From positions 1 through 64,000 of the forward strand of contig NZ_JABBGE010000002.1 in assembly GCF_012927245.1 (NCBI RefSeq): 64,000 nucleotides of DNA. Reading direction: 5' to 3'. Shown piece by piece: positions 34,630 through 44,456 of the stretch (positions are counted from its first letter, which is position 1; every line of letters begins with the position of its first letter). The stretch is from Streptomyces sp. R302. Its GTDB lineage: Bacteria > Actinomycetota > Actinomycetes > Streptomycetales > Streptomycetaceae. A program made the position numbers and the translations under genes. The notes beneath the pieces are model-generated. The model saw only the letters and a list, made by a program, of their open reading frames with translations. It searched no databases and was not told where the DNA came from.

Positions 34630-35853
34630 TCAGTCGCCGATGAGGGCGTCGACGAAGGCGGCGGGCTCGAAGGGGGCCAGGTCGTCGGGGCCCTCGCCGA
34701 GGCCGACGAGCTTGACCGGGACGCCCAGCTCGCGCTGGACGGCGACGACGATGCCGCCCTTGGCGGTGCCGTCGAGCTTGGTCAGGACGATGCCGGTGAT
34801 GTCGACGACCTCGGCGAAGACGCGGGCCTGGATGAGGCCGTTCTGGCCGGTGGTGGCGTCGAGGACGAGGAGGATCTCGTCGAGCGGACCGTGCTTCTCG
34901 ACGACGCGCTTGACCTTGCCGAGCTCGTCCATGAGGCCGGTCTTGGTGTGCAGGCGGCCGGCGGTGTCGATGAGGACGACGTCGGCCTTCTCGGCGATGC
35001 CCTCCTTGACCGCGTCGTAGGCGATCGAGGCCGGGTCGCCGCCCTCGGGGCCGCGGACGGTGCGGGCGCCGACCCGGTCGCCCCAGGTCTGGAGCTGGTC
35101 GGCGGCGGCGGCGCGGAAGGTGTCGGCGGCGCCGAGGACGACGGACTTGCCGTCGGCGACGAGGACGCGGGCGAGCTTGCCGGTGGTGGTGGTCTTGCCG
35201 GTGCCGTTGACGCCGACGACCATGACGACGCCGGGGACGTCCTCGGGGCTCTCGGTGTGGACGGTGCGGTCGTACTCGCCGAGGAGGGCGATGAGCTCCT
35301 CGCGGAGCAGGCCGCGCAGCTCGTCGGGGGTGCGGGTGCCGAGCACCTTGACGCGCTCGCGGAGCCGCTCGACCAGTTCCTGGGTGGGGGCGACGCCGAC
35401 GTCGGCGGTGAGGAGGGTCTCCTCGATCTCCTCCCAGGTGTCCTCGTCGAGGTGCTCGCGGGAGAGCAGGGTCAGCAGGCCCTTGCCCAGCGAGTTCTGG
35501 GAGCGGGCGAGCCGGGCCCGGAGGCGGACGAGGCGTCCGGCGGTGGGCTCGGGCACCTCGATCTCGGGCGCGGCGGGCGCCTCGGGCTCCTCGACGGCCG
35601 GGGCCTCGGCCTCGGCCTCGGGCGCCTCTGCGGTGGGGAGGCCGACCTCCTCGATGGTGCGGCGTGGTTCTTCCCGCGGCGTCTCCGCCTCGTCGCCGAC
35701 GTGCGGCTCGGCGGGCGGAGCGGTGATGGTCGGCGTGGTGGACGGCGGTTCGGCCGGCGGCAGCTGCTTCTTCTTGCGACCGCTGATCACGAGCCCGCTG
35801 GTCACGGCGACCGCGACGACCAGAGCGATGACTACAGCAAGGATGAGTTCCAT
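34630..35853 (-). CDS. ftsY: Signal recognition particle receptor FtsY
   Basis: 407 aa from ATG 35853. N-terminal membrane helix ('LILAVVIALVVAVAVTSGLV') then an acidic Pro/Glu-rich A domain ('PEAEAEAPAVEEPEAPAAPE'). NG domain: 'VVGVNGTGKTTTTGKLA', 'LIDTAGRLHTKTGLMDELGK', 'TKLDGTAKGG'. It docks Ffh-ribosome complexes at the membrane. Convergent with the upstream-numbered PrimPol-like gene through a strong terminator. Confidence 0.96.
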   Translation of the reverse strand: MELILAVVIALVVAVAVTSGLVISGRKKKQLPPAEPPSTTPTITAPPAEPHVGDEAETPREEPRRTIEEVGLPTAEAPEAEAEAPAVEEPEAPAAPEIEVPEPTAGRLVRLRARLARSQNSLGKGLLTLLSREHLDEDTWEEIEETLLTADVGVAPTQELVERLRERVKVLGTRTPDELRGLLREELIALLGEYDRTVHTESPEDVPGVVMVVGVNGTGKTTTTGKLARVLVADGKSVVLGAADTFRAAAADQLQTWGDRVGARTVRGPEGGDPASIAYDAVKEGIAEKADVVLIDTAGRLHTKTGLMDELGKVKRVVEKHGPLDEILLVLDATTGQNGLIQARVFAEVVDITGIVLTKLDGTAKGGIVVAVQRELGVPVKLVGLGEGPDDLAPFEPAAFVDALIGD

Positions 35854-36006
35854 AACGCCATCCAGTATCGGACACGAGCCGCCCGGTGACGCCGTACGTA
35901 CGCAGCGTGGGTCGCGGGCGCCCCGGGTGCCGGTACCGTTCTCATCTGACGCCTCGTCAGCTAGGGTCGCCCCTCGTCGGCAGCCCACCCGCGGAGGGGA
36001 CCCCTC

Positions 36007-36978
36007 ATGGCCTTCAGCGTCGTACGGTTCAACCTGGTCGACCCGCGCGCCACCCCCGGGTCCCTCGCGGAGCGGTACCGCGCCGCGCTGGAGATGGCGG
36101 CCTACGCCGACGGGCACGGGGTGGACACCGTGCAGACCGAGGAGCACCACGGGGTGGAGAACAACTGGCTCCCCTCCCCCTTCGTCTTCGCCGGCGCGGT
36201 CTTCGGCGCCACCCGCCGGATCGCGGTCACCGTCTCCGCGATCATCGGCCCGCTCCACGACCCGCTGCGGCTCGCGGAGGAGATCGCGGTGCTCGACCTG
36301 ATCGGCCGGGGCCGGCTCGTCACGGTGGCGGGGATCGGCTACCGCCCGGAGGAGTACGAGGAGCGCGGGGTCGACTGGGGGCGGCGCGGCAAGCTCCAGG
36401 ACGAGCTCCTGGAGACCCTGCTCGCCGCCTGGACGGGCGAGCCCTTCCCGTACCGGGGCCGTACGGTACGGGTCACCCCGCGGCCCTTCACCGCACCGCA
36501 TCCGCTGCTGCTCGTCGGGGGCTCCTCGAAGGCGGCGGCGCGGCGGGCGGCGCGGCTGGGGCTGCCGTTCTTCCCCTCCGCGCACCTGCCGGACCTTGAG
36601 ACGTACTACCGGGCGCGGTGCGCGGAGTACGGCACCGAGGGCTGGACGATGATGCCGGGTCCTGTGACCCCGCTGCTGCACGTGGCGGAGGACCCGGACC
36701 GGACCTGGGCGGAGTACGGGGAGCACTTCCTGCACGAGGCGCGGACCTACGCCTCCTGGCAGTCGAAGGACATCCGCTCGGCGGTGCGGTCGACGGCGTC
36801 GAGCGTGGCGGAGCTGCGGGCGGAGGGCGTGTACCGGGTGGTGACGCCCGAGGAGTGCGCGGGGCTCGGCCTGGAGAGCCTGGTGCTGCATCCGCTGTGC
36901 GGGGGGATGCCGGTGGAGGAGGGGTGGCGGAGCCTGCGCCTGTTCTGCGCCGAGGTGCTGCCCCGCCTCCAGGCGTGA
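36007..36978 (+). CDS. Luciferase-like (LLM class) flavin oxidoreductase
   Basis: 323 aa. TIM-barrel bacterial-luciferase-like family: 'HGVDTVQTEEHHGVENNWLP' (E-x-H-H motif near residue 40), 'LIGRGRLVTVAGIGYRPEEY' and 'LLLVGGSSKAAARRAARLGL'. Uses FMN or F420; an F420 enzyme is possible, since cofC is elsewhere in this window, but not provable from sequence. Single gene, convergent with and 4 bp from the sugar-transporter gene. Confidence 0.85.
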   Translation: MAFSVVRFNLVDPRATPGSLAERYRAALEMAAYADGHGVDTVQTEEHHGVENNWLPSPFVFAGAVFGATRRIAVTVSAIIGPLHDPLRLAEEIAVLDLIGRGRLVTVAGIGYRPEEYEERGVDWGRRGKLQDELLETLLAAWTGEPFPYRGRTVRVTPRPFTAPHPLLLVGGSSKAAARRAARLGLPFFPSAHLPDLETYYRARCAEYGTEGWTMMPGPVTPLLHVAEDPDRTWAEYGEHFLHEARTYASWQSKDIRSAVRSTASSVAELRAEGVYRVVTPEECAGLGLESLVLHPLCGGMPVEEGWRSLRLFCAEVLPRLQA

Positions 36979-36982
36979 CCCG

Positions 36983-38419
36983 TCAGCCCATCTCCTCCAG
37001 GGCCTTGCCCTTGGTCTCCTTGACGTACCGGAGCACGAAGGGGATGGAGAGCACGGCGAAGGCGCAGTAGATGACGTAGGTGCCGGAGAGGTTCCAGTCG
37101 GCGAGGGACGGGAAGCTGGCGGTGATGGCCCAGTTGGCGATCCACTGGGCGGAGGCGGCGACGCCGAGGGCGGCGGCGCGGATCCGGTTGGGGAACATCT
37201 CGCCGAGGAAGACCCAGACGACCACGCCCCAGGAGAGGGCGAAGAAGAGCACGAACACGTGGGCGGCGACGAGGGCCACCACGCCCTGGGTCTCGGGGAG
37301 TTTGCCGTCGACGAGGTCGGCGGAGAAGGCCCAGGCCTCAAAGGCCAGCGCGATCGCCATGCCGACGGAGCCGACGAGGGCGAGCGGCTTGCGGCCGACC
37401 CGGTCGACCAGGACCATCGCGATCACGGTGCCGATGATGTTGATGATCGACGTGGTGAAGGAGTAGAAGAACGAGCTCGACGGGTCGATGCCGACGGACT
37501 GCCAGAGCGTCGCGGAGTAGTAGAAGGCGACGTTGATGCCGACGAGCTGCTGGAAGACGGAGAGGCCGATGCCGACCCAGACGATCGGCAGCAGACGGAA
37601 CGGGCTGCCGGGGGCGAGCAGGTCCTTGAAGGTGGACTTGTGCTCGCTGCGCATGGCCAGGTCGATCTCGGCGACCCGGCGGTCGAGGTCGACGCCGTGG
37701 CCCTCGACCTCGGCCAGGACCTCCTTGGCCCGCGCGGTCCTCCCGACGGAGATGAGGAAGCGGGGGGACTCGGGGATGGCGAAGGAGAGCAGCCCGTAGA
37801 GGAGGGCGGGGACGACCATCACGCCGAGCATCCACTGCCAGGCCTCCAGGCCGCCGATCTCGCCGCGCTGGTCGCCGTCGGCGAGCTGGAGGATGCCGTA
37901 GTTGACGAGCTGGGAGATGGCGATGCCGATGACGATGGCGGCCTGCTGGAAGGAGCCGAGGCGGCCGCGGTAGGCGGCGGGGGCGACCTCGGCGATGTAG
38001 GCGGGGCCGATGACGGAGGCCATGCCGATGGCGAAGCCGCCGACGACCCGCCAGAAGGCGAGGTCCCACAGGGCGAAGGGCAGGGCGGAGCCGACGGCGC
38101 TGACCGTGAAGAGGGTGGCGGAGATCTGCATGCAGCGGATGCGGCCGATGCGGTCGGCGATCCGGCCGGCGGTCGCGGCGCCGATGGCGCAGCCGATCAG
38201 GGCGATGGCGATGACCTGGGCGAGGGTCGCGGAGCCGATGTCGTACCGGTCGCGGATGGCTTCGACGGCGCCGTTGATGACGGAGCTGTCGTAGCCGAAG
38301 AGGAATCCGCCCATCGCGGCGGAGGCGGTGATGAAGATGACGTGGCCGAGGTGGTCCGGGTGTGCCGCCCTGCCTTCGGATGGCGGCGGAGGCGTGGGGG
38401 CCTGTGCGGTGTCGGTCAC
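36983..38419 (-). CDS. Sugar transporter, MFS (sugar porter family)
   Basis: 478 aa from GTG 38419 (GAGGAG upstream; an ATG far upstream at 38497 is not supported). About 12 membrane helices. Sugar-porter signatures: 'ASAAMGGFLFGYDSSVINGA', 'GRIADRIGRIRCM' (D-R-x-G-R-R variant), 'PAYIAEVAPAAYRGRLGS', 'PESPRFLI', 'DRVGRKPLAL' and 'LGEMFPNRIRAAALG'. A proton-linked monosaccharide importer by family. The substrate is unknown. It lies 99 bp below smc on the same strand. Confidence 0.92.
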   Translation of the reverse strand: MTDTAQAPTPPPPSEGRAAHPDHLGHVIFITASAAMGGFLFGYDSSVINGAVEAIRDRYDIGSATLAQVIAIALIGCAIGAATAGRIADRIGRIRCMQISATLFTVSAVGSALPFALWDLAFWRVVGGFAIGMASVIGPAYIAEVAPAAYRGRLGSFQQAAIVIGIAISQLVNYGILQLADGDQRGEIGGLEAWQWMLGVMVVPALLYGLLSFAIPESPRFLISVGRTARAKEVLAEVEGHGVDLDRRVAEIDLAMRSEHKSTFKDLLAPGSPFRLLPIVWVGIGLSVFQQLVGINVAFYYSATLWQSVGIDPSSSFFYSFTTSIINIIGTVIAMVLVDRVGRKPLALVGSVGMAIALAFEAWAFSADLVDGKLPETQGVVALVAAHVFVLFFALSWGVVVWVFLGEMFPNRIRAAALGVAASAQWIANWAITASFPSLADWNLSGTYVIYCAFAVLSIPFVLRYVKETKGKALEEMG

Positions 38420-38518
38420 ATGGACTCCTCGGTGCGGCGGTCGTCCTGCTGTCGGCTTCCCGGGCCCGCCGGGGCGCCGGGGCTTCCAGTGGCGCACACC
38501 TTCCGGCGGTCCACCACT

Positions 38519-41500
38519 TCAGCGGAGCCGCTGGCTGATCACCTTCGAGACGCCGTCGCCCTGCATGGAGACGCCGTACAGCGCGTCCGCGACCTCCATC
38601 GTCCGCTTCTGGTGGGTGATCACGATGAGCTGCGAGGACTCCTGGAGCTCCCGCATGATCCGGATCAGGCGCTGGAGGTTGGTGTCGTCGAGGGCCGCCT
38701 CGACCTCGTCCATGACGTAGAAGGGGCTGGGGCGGGCCTTGAAGATGGAGACCAGCAGCGCCACGGCGGTCAGGGAGCGCTCGCCGCCGGAGAGCAGCGA
38801 GAGGCGCTTGACCTTCTTGCCGGGCGGGCGGGCCTCGACGTCGACGCCGGTGGTCAGCATGTTGTCGGGGTCGGTGAGGACCAGTCGGCCCTCGCCGCCG
38901 GGGAAGAGACGGGAGAAGACGCCCTCGAACTCGCGGGCGGTGTCGTGGTACGCCTCGGTGAAGACCTGTTCGACCCGCTGGTCGACCTCCTTGACGACCT
39001 GGAGCAGGTCGGCGCGGGTCTTCTTCAGGTCTTCGAGCTGTTCGGAGAGGAAGCGGTGGCGGTCCTCCAGGGCGGCGAACTCCTCCAGGGCCAGCGGGTT
39101 GACCTTGCCGAGCTGCTGGAAGGCGCGCTCGGCCGCCTTCAGCCGCTTCTCCTGCTCCGAACGGATGAAGGGGCGCGGCTGGTTGCGGGGGTCCGCCCCC
39201 GCGGCGGAGCCGCTGTCGGACGAGGTTTCGGGGAGGGTCTCGCCCTCGGCGGGCGGGGACGGCGGGACGGGCTGGTCGGGTCCGTACTCGGCGGTGAGCG
39301 CGCCCGCCTCGACGCCGAACTCCTCCAGCGCCCTGGCCTCCAGCTGTTCGATCCGCAGCCGCTTCTCGGCGCCGAGGACCTCGCCTCGGTGGACGGAGTC
39401 GGTGAGCTTGTCGAGCTCGGTCTTGAGCTCGCGGCCGCGGGTGCGGGCGGCGGCGAGGCCCTGCTCGCGGTCGGCGCGGGCGGCGGCGGCCGCGGCGCGC
39501 TCGCGCTCGGCGCGCTCCAGGGAGACCTCGGCGTGGGCGAGGAGGGTACGGGCTCCGCCGGCGACGGCGCGGGCGACGCGGGCCTCGTGGCGGAGGCGGG
39601 CGCGGCGCTGCTCGGCACGCGCGCGTGCGTCGCGTTCGGCGCGGGCGGCCCGGTCGAGGGAGTCGGCGCGGCCGGCCAGGCCCTTGACCCGTTCCTCGTG
39701 GGTGCGGACCTGGAGGCGGGCCTCCATCTCGGTCTGGCGGGCGTGGGATCCGTCGATGGCGAGCCGGTCGCGGACGGAGGTGTCGGGTTCCTCCTCGGCG
39801 GGGGTCTCCTCGGCGACGAGGAGCCGTTCGGTCAGCTCCTCGGCCTCGGCGGCGGCGCGTTCCAGGGCCTCCTGGGCGCGGGCGACGGCGGCGGCGGTCC
39901 GTTCGGCCTCGCCGGCCGCTCCCCTGGCCTGGCCGGCGAGCCGGCCGAGGGCCTGGGCGACGGTCGCCTTCTCCTTCTCGGCGGTGCGCCGGAGGGCGTC
40001 GAGCTCCTCGACGCGGGCGGCGGCGGCCCGGCGGCGTTCGGCGGCCTCCTCCTTGGCGCGGGCCGACTCCTCGCGGCGGACGGCGAGTTCGGCGAGTTCG
40101 GCGGCGGCCTCGTCGACCTGGGCCTGGACTTCGAGGAGGCTGGGGGCGCCGGCGGAGCCGCCCTGGGCGTGGTGGGCGCCGAGCAGGTCGCCGTCGGCGG
40201 TGACGGCGGTGAGGCGGGGGTGGGCGCGGACGAGTTGCAGGGCGTCGTCGAGGCCGTCGACGACGACGGTGCCGTCGAGGAGCCGGCGTGCGGCGGCGAC
40301 GAGTCCCGCGGGTCCGGTGACGAGTCCGGCGGCGGGCACGGTGCCCGGCGGCAGCGGCGTCGGGTCCCGCTGCTCGTCGGCGGCGGTCAGGAGCAGGGTG
40401 GCGCGGCCGGCGTCCTGCTTGCGGAGCAGGCGGAGGGCCTCGACGGCTGCGGCGGGGCCGTCGGCGGCGAGGGCGTCGGCGGCGGCGCCGAGCGCGGCGG
40501 CGACGGGGACCTCGTATCCGGGGGTGACGGTGAGGAGTTCGGCGGCGGGGCCGAGGATCCCGGCGAGGCCCGCGGAGAGCAGGGCGCCGGTGCCGTCCTT
40601 GCGGCGCAGGCCGAGGGCGAGGGTGTCGTGCCGGGCGCGGGTGGCGGCCCGGCGGCTCTCGGCGTCGGCGGCGGCCTCGCGGGCGGCGCCGAGGGCGGCG
40701 TCCGCGTCGGCGAGGGTACGGCGGGCCTCCTCGTACCGCTCGCCGTGGGCGGTGTCGGCGGCGTCGAGCTCGTCGACCTCCGCCTTGAGCCGCTCGTACT
40801 CCTCCTGGGCGGTGACGGCCCGGTCGGCGGCCTCGTCGCGGGCGGCGGCGAGCCGGTCGATCTCGGCCTGGGCGGAGGCGGCGCGGGAGCGGGCGGCGTT
40901 GACCTGGCCGTGCAGCCGGGCGAGGCCCTCGCGGCGGTCGGCGAGGGCGCGGGCGGCGTCCTTGAGGCGGCGTTCCTCGGCGGCGAGGGCCCGTTCGAGT
41001 TCGGCCCGGTGCTCGACGGTGTCCTCCAGGGCCCGTTCGGCGGCCTCCAGGGCGGCCTCCAGCTCGGCCTCCTGTTCGCGGACGCGGGCGGCCTCGCGCT
41101 CCAGGTCCTCGGGGTCGCGGCCGCGCCGCTCCTCGGCGGGGGCGTCGGTGGCGCTCTTCACGCGCGCGTCGGCGAGGGAGATCGTGCCGCGGACGCGTTC
41201 GGCGAGCTGGGAGAGGGCGTACCAGCTCTGCTGGGCGCGCTCCAGGCGCGGGGCGAGGGCGCGGACCTCGGCCTCCAGGGCGGCCTCGTGGGCGAGGGCG
41301 GCGCGCAGCTCCTCCTCGGTGGTCTCCTTGCGGGCCAGGAGGGCGGCCTCGTCGGCGAGTTCGGCGTGCAGGGCGCGCCGGTGGCGGACGAGGTCGTCGG
41401 CGAGGAGGCGGAGCCGGGCGTCGCGCAGGTCGGCCTGGATGACGACGGCGCGGCGGGCGACGGCGGCCTGCCGGCCGAGCGGCTTGAGCTGCCGGCGCAG

Positions 41501-42091
41501 TTCGTCGGTGAGGTCCTGCACGCGCGCGAGGTTGGCGCGCATCGCGTCGAGCTTCCGCAGCGCCTTCTCCTTGCGCTTGCGGTGCTTGAGGACGCCGGCG
41601 GCCTCCTCGATGAAGGCGCGCCGGCCCATGGGGTCGGCGTGCAGCACCGAGTCGAGCTGTCCCTGGCCGACGATGACGTGCATCTCGCGGCCGATGCCGG
41701 AGTCGGAGAGGAGGTCCTGGATGTCGAGGAGCCGGCAGGTGTCGCCGTTGATCTGGTACTCGCTGCTGCCGCCCCGGAACATGATCCGGGTGATCGTCAC
41801 CTCGGCGTAGTCGATCGGCAGGGCGCCGTCGGAGTTGTCGATGGTGAGGGAGACCTCGGCGCGGCCGAGCGGGGGCCGCCCGGTGGTGCCGGCGAAGATG
41901 ACGTCCTCCATCTTGCCGCCGCGCAGCGACTTGGCGCCCTGTTCTCCCATGACCCAGGAGAGGGCGTCGACGACGTTGGACTTGCCGGAGCCGTTGGGGC
42001 CGACGACGCAGGTGATTCCCGGTTCGAACCTCAGCGTGGTGGCGGAGGCGAACGACTTGAATCCGCGGAGCGTCAAGGCCTTGAGGTGCAC
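38519..42091 (-). CDS. smc: Chromosome segregation protein SMC
   Basis: 1190 aa. Head: 'MHLKALTLRGFKSFASATTL', Walker A 'VVGPNGSGKSNVVDALSWVM'. Long coiled coils (about residues 170-500 and 660-1000) rich in Ala/Glu/Arg flank a hinge ('GILGPAAELLTVTPGYEVPV'). C-terminal signature 'LSGGERSLTAVALLVSIF' and Walker B 'FYVMDEVEAALDD'. It compacts the chromosome with ScpAB. The strong GC bias makes the complementary strand open over 1,600 codons; that frame is a shadow. Confidence 0.97.
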   Translation of the reverse strand: MHLKALTLRGFKSFASATTLRFEPGITCVVGPNGSGKSNVVDALSWVMGEQGAKSLRGGKMEDVIFAGTTGRPPLGRAEVSLTIDNSDGALPIDYAEVTITRIMFRGGSSEYQINGDTCRLLDIQDLLSDSGIGREMHVIVGQGQLDSVLHADPMGRRAFIEEAAGVLKHRKRKEKALRKLDAMRANLARVQDLTDELRRQLKPLGRQAAVARRAVVIQADLRDARLRLLADDLVRHRRALHAELADEAALLARKETTEEELRAALAHEAALEAEVRALAPRLERAQQSWYALSQLAERVRGTISLADARVKSATDAPAEERRGRDPEDLEREAARVREQEAELEAALEAAERALEDTVEHRAELERALAAEERRLKDAARALADRREGLARLHGQVNAARSRAASAQAEIDRLAAARDEAADRAVTAQEEYERLKAEVDELDAADTAHGERYEEARRTLADADAALGAAREAAADAESRRAATRARHDTLALGLRRKDGTGALLSAGLAGILGPAAELLTVTPGYEVPVAAALGAAADALAADGPAAAVEALRLLRKQDAGRATLLLTAADEQRDPTPLPPGTVPAAGLVTGPAGLVAAARRLLDGTVVVDGLDDALQLVRAHPRLTAVTADGDLLGAHHAQGGSAGAPSLLEVQAQVDEAAAELAELAVRREESARAKEEAAERRRAAAARVEELDALRRTAEKEKATVAQALGRLAGQARGAAGEAERTAAAVARAQEALERAAAEAEELTERLLVAEETPAEEEPDTSVRDRLAIDGSHARQTEMEARLQVRTHEERVKGLAGRADSLDRAARAERDARARAEQRRARLRHEARVARAVAGGARTLLAHAEVSLERAERERAAAAAARADREQGLAAARTRGRELKTELDKLTDSVHRGEVLGAEKRLRIEQLEARALEEFGVEAGALTAEYGPDQPVPPSPPAEGETLPETSSDSGSAAGADPRNQPRPFIRSEQEKRLKAAERAFQQLGKVNPLALEEFAALEDRHRFLSEQLEDLKKTRADLLQVVKEVDQRVEQVFTEAYHDTAREFEGVFSRLFPGGEGRLVLTDPDNMLTTGVDVEARPPGKKVKRLSLLSGGERSLTAVALLVSIFKARPSPFYVMDEVEAALDDTNLQRLIRIMRELQESSQLIVITHQKRTMEVADALYGVSMQGDGVSKVISQRLR

Positions 42092-42318
42092 CCGTGGGAC
42101 TCTACCCGGGGTGTCGCGTTTCGCCCGTGATCGCGCAGGGCAGACCCTCGGGTGAACGGAGGGTGTGACGAGGGGGACGGGGAGAGGTCGACGGGGGAAG
42201 GCCGACGGGGAGAGGCCGTCGGAGGTCGGCGGGGTCGGAAGAGATCAGAAAAGAAGGGACGCCGGAGCGCCCCTTGCCTATTCAGCTGTTCCCACCTGAG
42301 CCCGTCGGTGCATGGGTG

Positions 42319-42534
42319 TCAGGTGAGCGCAGGCTCCGCCTGGGGTACGTCGAGGTCGATGCGGTCGAGCAGCGACTCGCCCTGCTGAGCGGCGGCAGCG
42401 TTGAGCGCGTCGTTCTCGGTCTGGATCCGTACGAGCTCGGATTCCAGGTCCTGGACGCGCTGCTGAAGCCGTCGCATCTCGGCGAGGAGTCGCGGGTCGG
42501 AGCCGCCGACGTAACCGAGAAGCGCCTTTGCCAT
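42319..42534 (-). CDS. Small conserved coiled-coil protein
   Basis: 71 aa from ATG 42534 ('MAKALLGYVGGSDPRLLAEM'). Residues 19-50 form heptads for a coiled coil ('RRLQQRVQDLESELVRIQTE'). I recall near-identical small proteins across Streptomyces and relatives, without known function. It is transcribed toward smc, 227 bp upstream of it. The frame extends to 42648 upstream, but the extra residues are not conserved-looking. Confidence 0.75.
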   Translation of the reverse strand: MAKALLGYVGGSDPRLLAEMRRLQQRVQDLESELVRIQTENDALNAAAAQQGESLLDRIDLDVPQAEPALT

Positions 42535-42962
42535 GATGAGTGGTCCTCCACACTGAGTGACCGACCGATTGCGGTGTGGGTCGTGAGGGATGGATTCGCA
42601 CCCGCGGTGCTCGGCAGTACCTGAGTCGTGCCGGTGTTCTACTGCCACACAGCTAAGGTGCGCGGGGCTTCCAGAGTCTCACCAAAAAGTTTGACGGTCA
42701 ACACGATCACGCCCCGACGGGTGCGGCGACGGGGAGTTCGCGGCCGCGACGGGGGCGGCGGCGCCTCTCGACCCGTGCGCTCCGGGGCGTGGCGATGATC
42801 CTTACCCGGGAAGCCTTGCACGAGTGCCGAATCTTGGCAACCACCAGGCAGGACGCCCGTTCACCCGCGTTCACCGGCGCGAAAGCGGCCCCCCGCCCGG
42901 GGCCCGTGGAGGGCGTCCGGAGGGAGGGCCGGCGGAGGAGGCGGAAGGCGTCGGGGCGGGGG
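42535..42962. other. Gap between the coiled-coil gene and acyP
   Basis: 428 bp with no convincing gene. On the minus strand TTGACC (about 42697) followed by an A/T-rich run is a possible promoter for the small coiled-coil gene. A 60-codon minus-strand frame here is Arg/Pro-rich and rejected. Confidence 0.4.
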
Positions 42963-43244
42963 TCAGCGGATGGCGAAGCCGTCGTAGCCGCCGCGGGGGG
43001 TGCCCCATATCTCGGTGACACCGTCCACGCGGCCGGGCGTGTCCCCGGTCCGCAGCCAGTCGAGCAGACGGTGGCAATGGTCACTCGGGCCCTCGGCCAC
43101 CACCTGCACCCGGCCGTCGTCGAGGTTCAGGGCGAAGCCGGTGAGGCCGCCGATCTCCAGAGCGTTTGCCCTGGTGAACCAGCGGAAGCCCACTCCCTGT
43201 ACCCGTCCGCGCACCCAGGCGGTCATCCGTACATCGTCACTCAT
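42963..43244 (-). CDS. acyP: Acylphosphatase
   Basis: 93 aa. Signature '[20 protein letters not shown]' carries the catalytic Arg in the [10 protein letters not shown] loop, and '[18 protein letters not shown]' the Asn. Hydrolyses acyl phosphates in the cytoplasm. It lies upstream of smc in many actinobacteria, as here. Confidence 0.95.
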   Translation of the reverse strand: MSDDVRMTAWVRGRVQGVGFRWFTRANALEIGGLTGFALNLDDGRVQVVAEGPSDHCHRLLDWLRTGDTPGRVDGVTEIWGTPRGGYDGFAIR

Positions 43245-43466
43245 GGCTGCACGCTAGCGGGCGGATTGCCCGAACGGCACGTCGCGGCGGCTTCCCATGG
43301 CGTACAGTCCGACGGAATGCGCCTCACCCACACGGGTGCACGCCGCTCGGCCGTCCGCACGGAGCGTCACGCTCCGCGGAACTCCATGCCGAAAGCAAAG
43401 GGCGCAAAGATCCAGTAGCGAAGATCCGGCAGGAGCCGGCAGAGCCAGCTCAGGGAGGCAGGGCAG

Positions 43467-44426
43467 ATGGGACGCCACCGTCGCTCCGGCGCCGCGCCCG
43501 CCGAGGCAGACTACGCGACCGGCACCGACCGCGGTCACGGGGGTACCCGCCGCAAGCGGCGCGGCCGCCCGGTCCGTACCGGACTGATCGGCGCCTCGGC
43601 GGCCGTCGTCGTCGGCGCCGCCGCCGTCGCGGTCGCCTCCCCGGGGCTCCTCCCCGGCGGCGAGACCCTCACCGCGGGCAGCGCCGGCACCAGCCGGCCC
43701 ACCACCGCGGAGAGCCGGCAGGCGCCCGAGCTGACCACCCAGGGCGGGGCGACCCGCACCCCGGCCGAGGCCTCGACGGGCACCGGCGAAGGCGCGAAGG
43801 GCACGAGGAAGACCCACGCCCCGGCCTCCCCCGAGGCCACGCCCACCCCCACGAGGACCGCGACGGCGACCCCCTCCCCCACGCCGTCGAAGACCCGCGC
43901 GGCCACCGCCCCGGCGAAGCCGAAGCCGTCGAGGACGGCGCAGCCTTCGAAGGCCCCGGCCACCACCCAGGCCGCCCCGGCCCCCACGGCCACGACGCCG
44001 GCACCGGCCGAGGAGACGGCCGAGGCGGCCGGCTCCACCGCCGACCGCGCGGACGCCGCCGAGGCCGAGGTGCTGCGCCTGGTGAACGTCGAGCGCGCGA
44101 AGGTCGGCTGCTCCCCGGTCCAGCCCTCCGCCGGCCTCGCCCGGCTCGCCGGCGCCTTCAGCGCCGACATGGCCGCCCGGAACTTCTTCGACCACACCGA
44201 CCCCGACGGCGCCACCCCCTGGTCCCGCGCCCAGGCCGCCGGCATAGACAGCCTCGGCGCCGAGAACATCGCCCGCGGCCAGGTCGACGCGACCGCCGTG
44301 ATGGTCTCCTGGATGAACAGCGACGGCCACCGCGCCAACATCCTGAACTGCGACCTCACCACCCTCGGCGTCGGCGTCCACTTCGCCGACGGCGGCCCGT
44401 GGTGGACCCAGGACTTCGGCTACTGA
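43467..44426 (+). CDS. CAP-domain (SCP-like) extracytoplasmic protein
   Basis: 319 aa. An Arg-rich N-terminus and one membrane/signal-anchor segment ('TGLIGASAAVVVGAAAVAVA', about residues 38-57). Then a Pro/Thr/Ala-rich linker of about 130 residues, probably wall-spanning. The C-terminal CAP domain contains 'VLRLVNVERAKVGCSPVQPS', 'FFDHTDPDGATPWSRAQAAG', 'GAENIARGQ' and 'HRANILNCDLTTLGVGVH', with the family His and Glu. Extracellular; biochemical role unclear. GGGAGG precedes the ATG. A hairpin follows the stop. Confidence 0.88.
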   Translation: MGRHRRSGAAPAEADYATGTDRGHGGTRRKRRGRPVRTGLIGASAAVVVGAAAVAVASPGLLPGGETLTAGSAGTSRPTTAESRQAPELTTQGGATRTPAEASTGTGEGAKGTRKTHAPASPEATPTPTRTATATPSPTPSKTRAATAPAKPKPSRTAQPSKAPATTQAAPAPTATTPAPAEETAEAAGSTADRADAAEAEVLRLVNVERAKVGCSPVQPSAGLARLAGAFSADMAARNFFDHTDPDGATPWSRAQAAGIDSLGAENIARGQVDATAVMVSWMNSDGHRANILNCDLTTLGVGVHFADGGPWWTQDFGY

Positions 44427-44433
44427 ACCAGCC

Positions 44434-44456
44434 GCCCCCACGGTTACCGTGGGGGC
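44434..44456 (+). promoter_or_regulatory. Hairpin directly before the HxlR gene
   Basis: GCCCCCACGG and CCGTGGGGGC pair over 10 bp with loop TTA, ending right before ATG 44457. It can terminate the CAP-domain transcript. It also encloses the G-rich sequence that would serve as the HxlR ribosome-binding site. Confidence 0.5.

Noticed and set aside
37259..42130. Plus-strand open frame of over 1,600 codons opposite smc
   Set aside because: It is a Gly/Glu/Val-rich shadow caused by strong third-position GC bias; smc on the minus strand has complete motifs.
42639..42821. 60-codon minus-strand frame upstream of the small coiled-coil gene
   Set aside because: Arg/Pro-rich start, no ribosome-binding site, and it spans a likely promoter.
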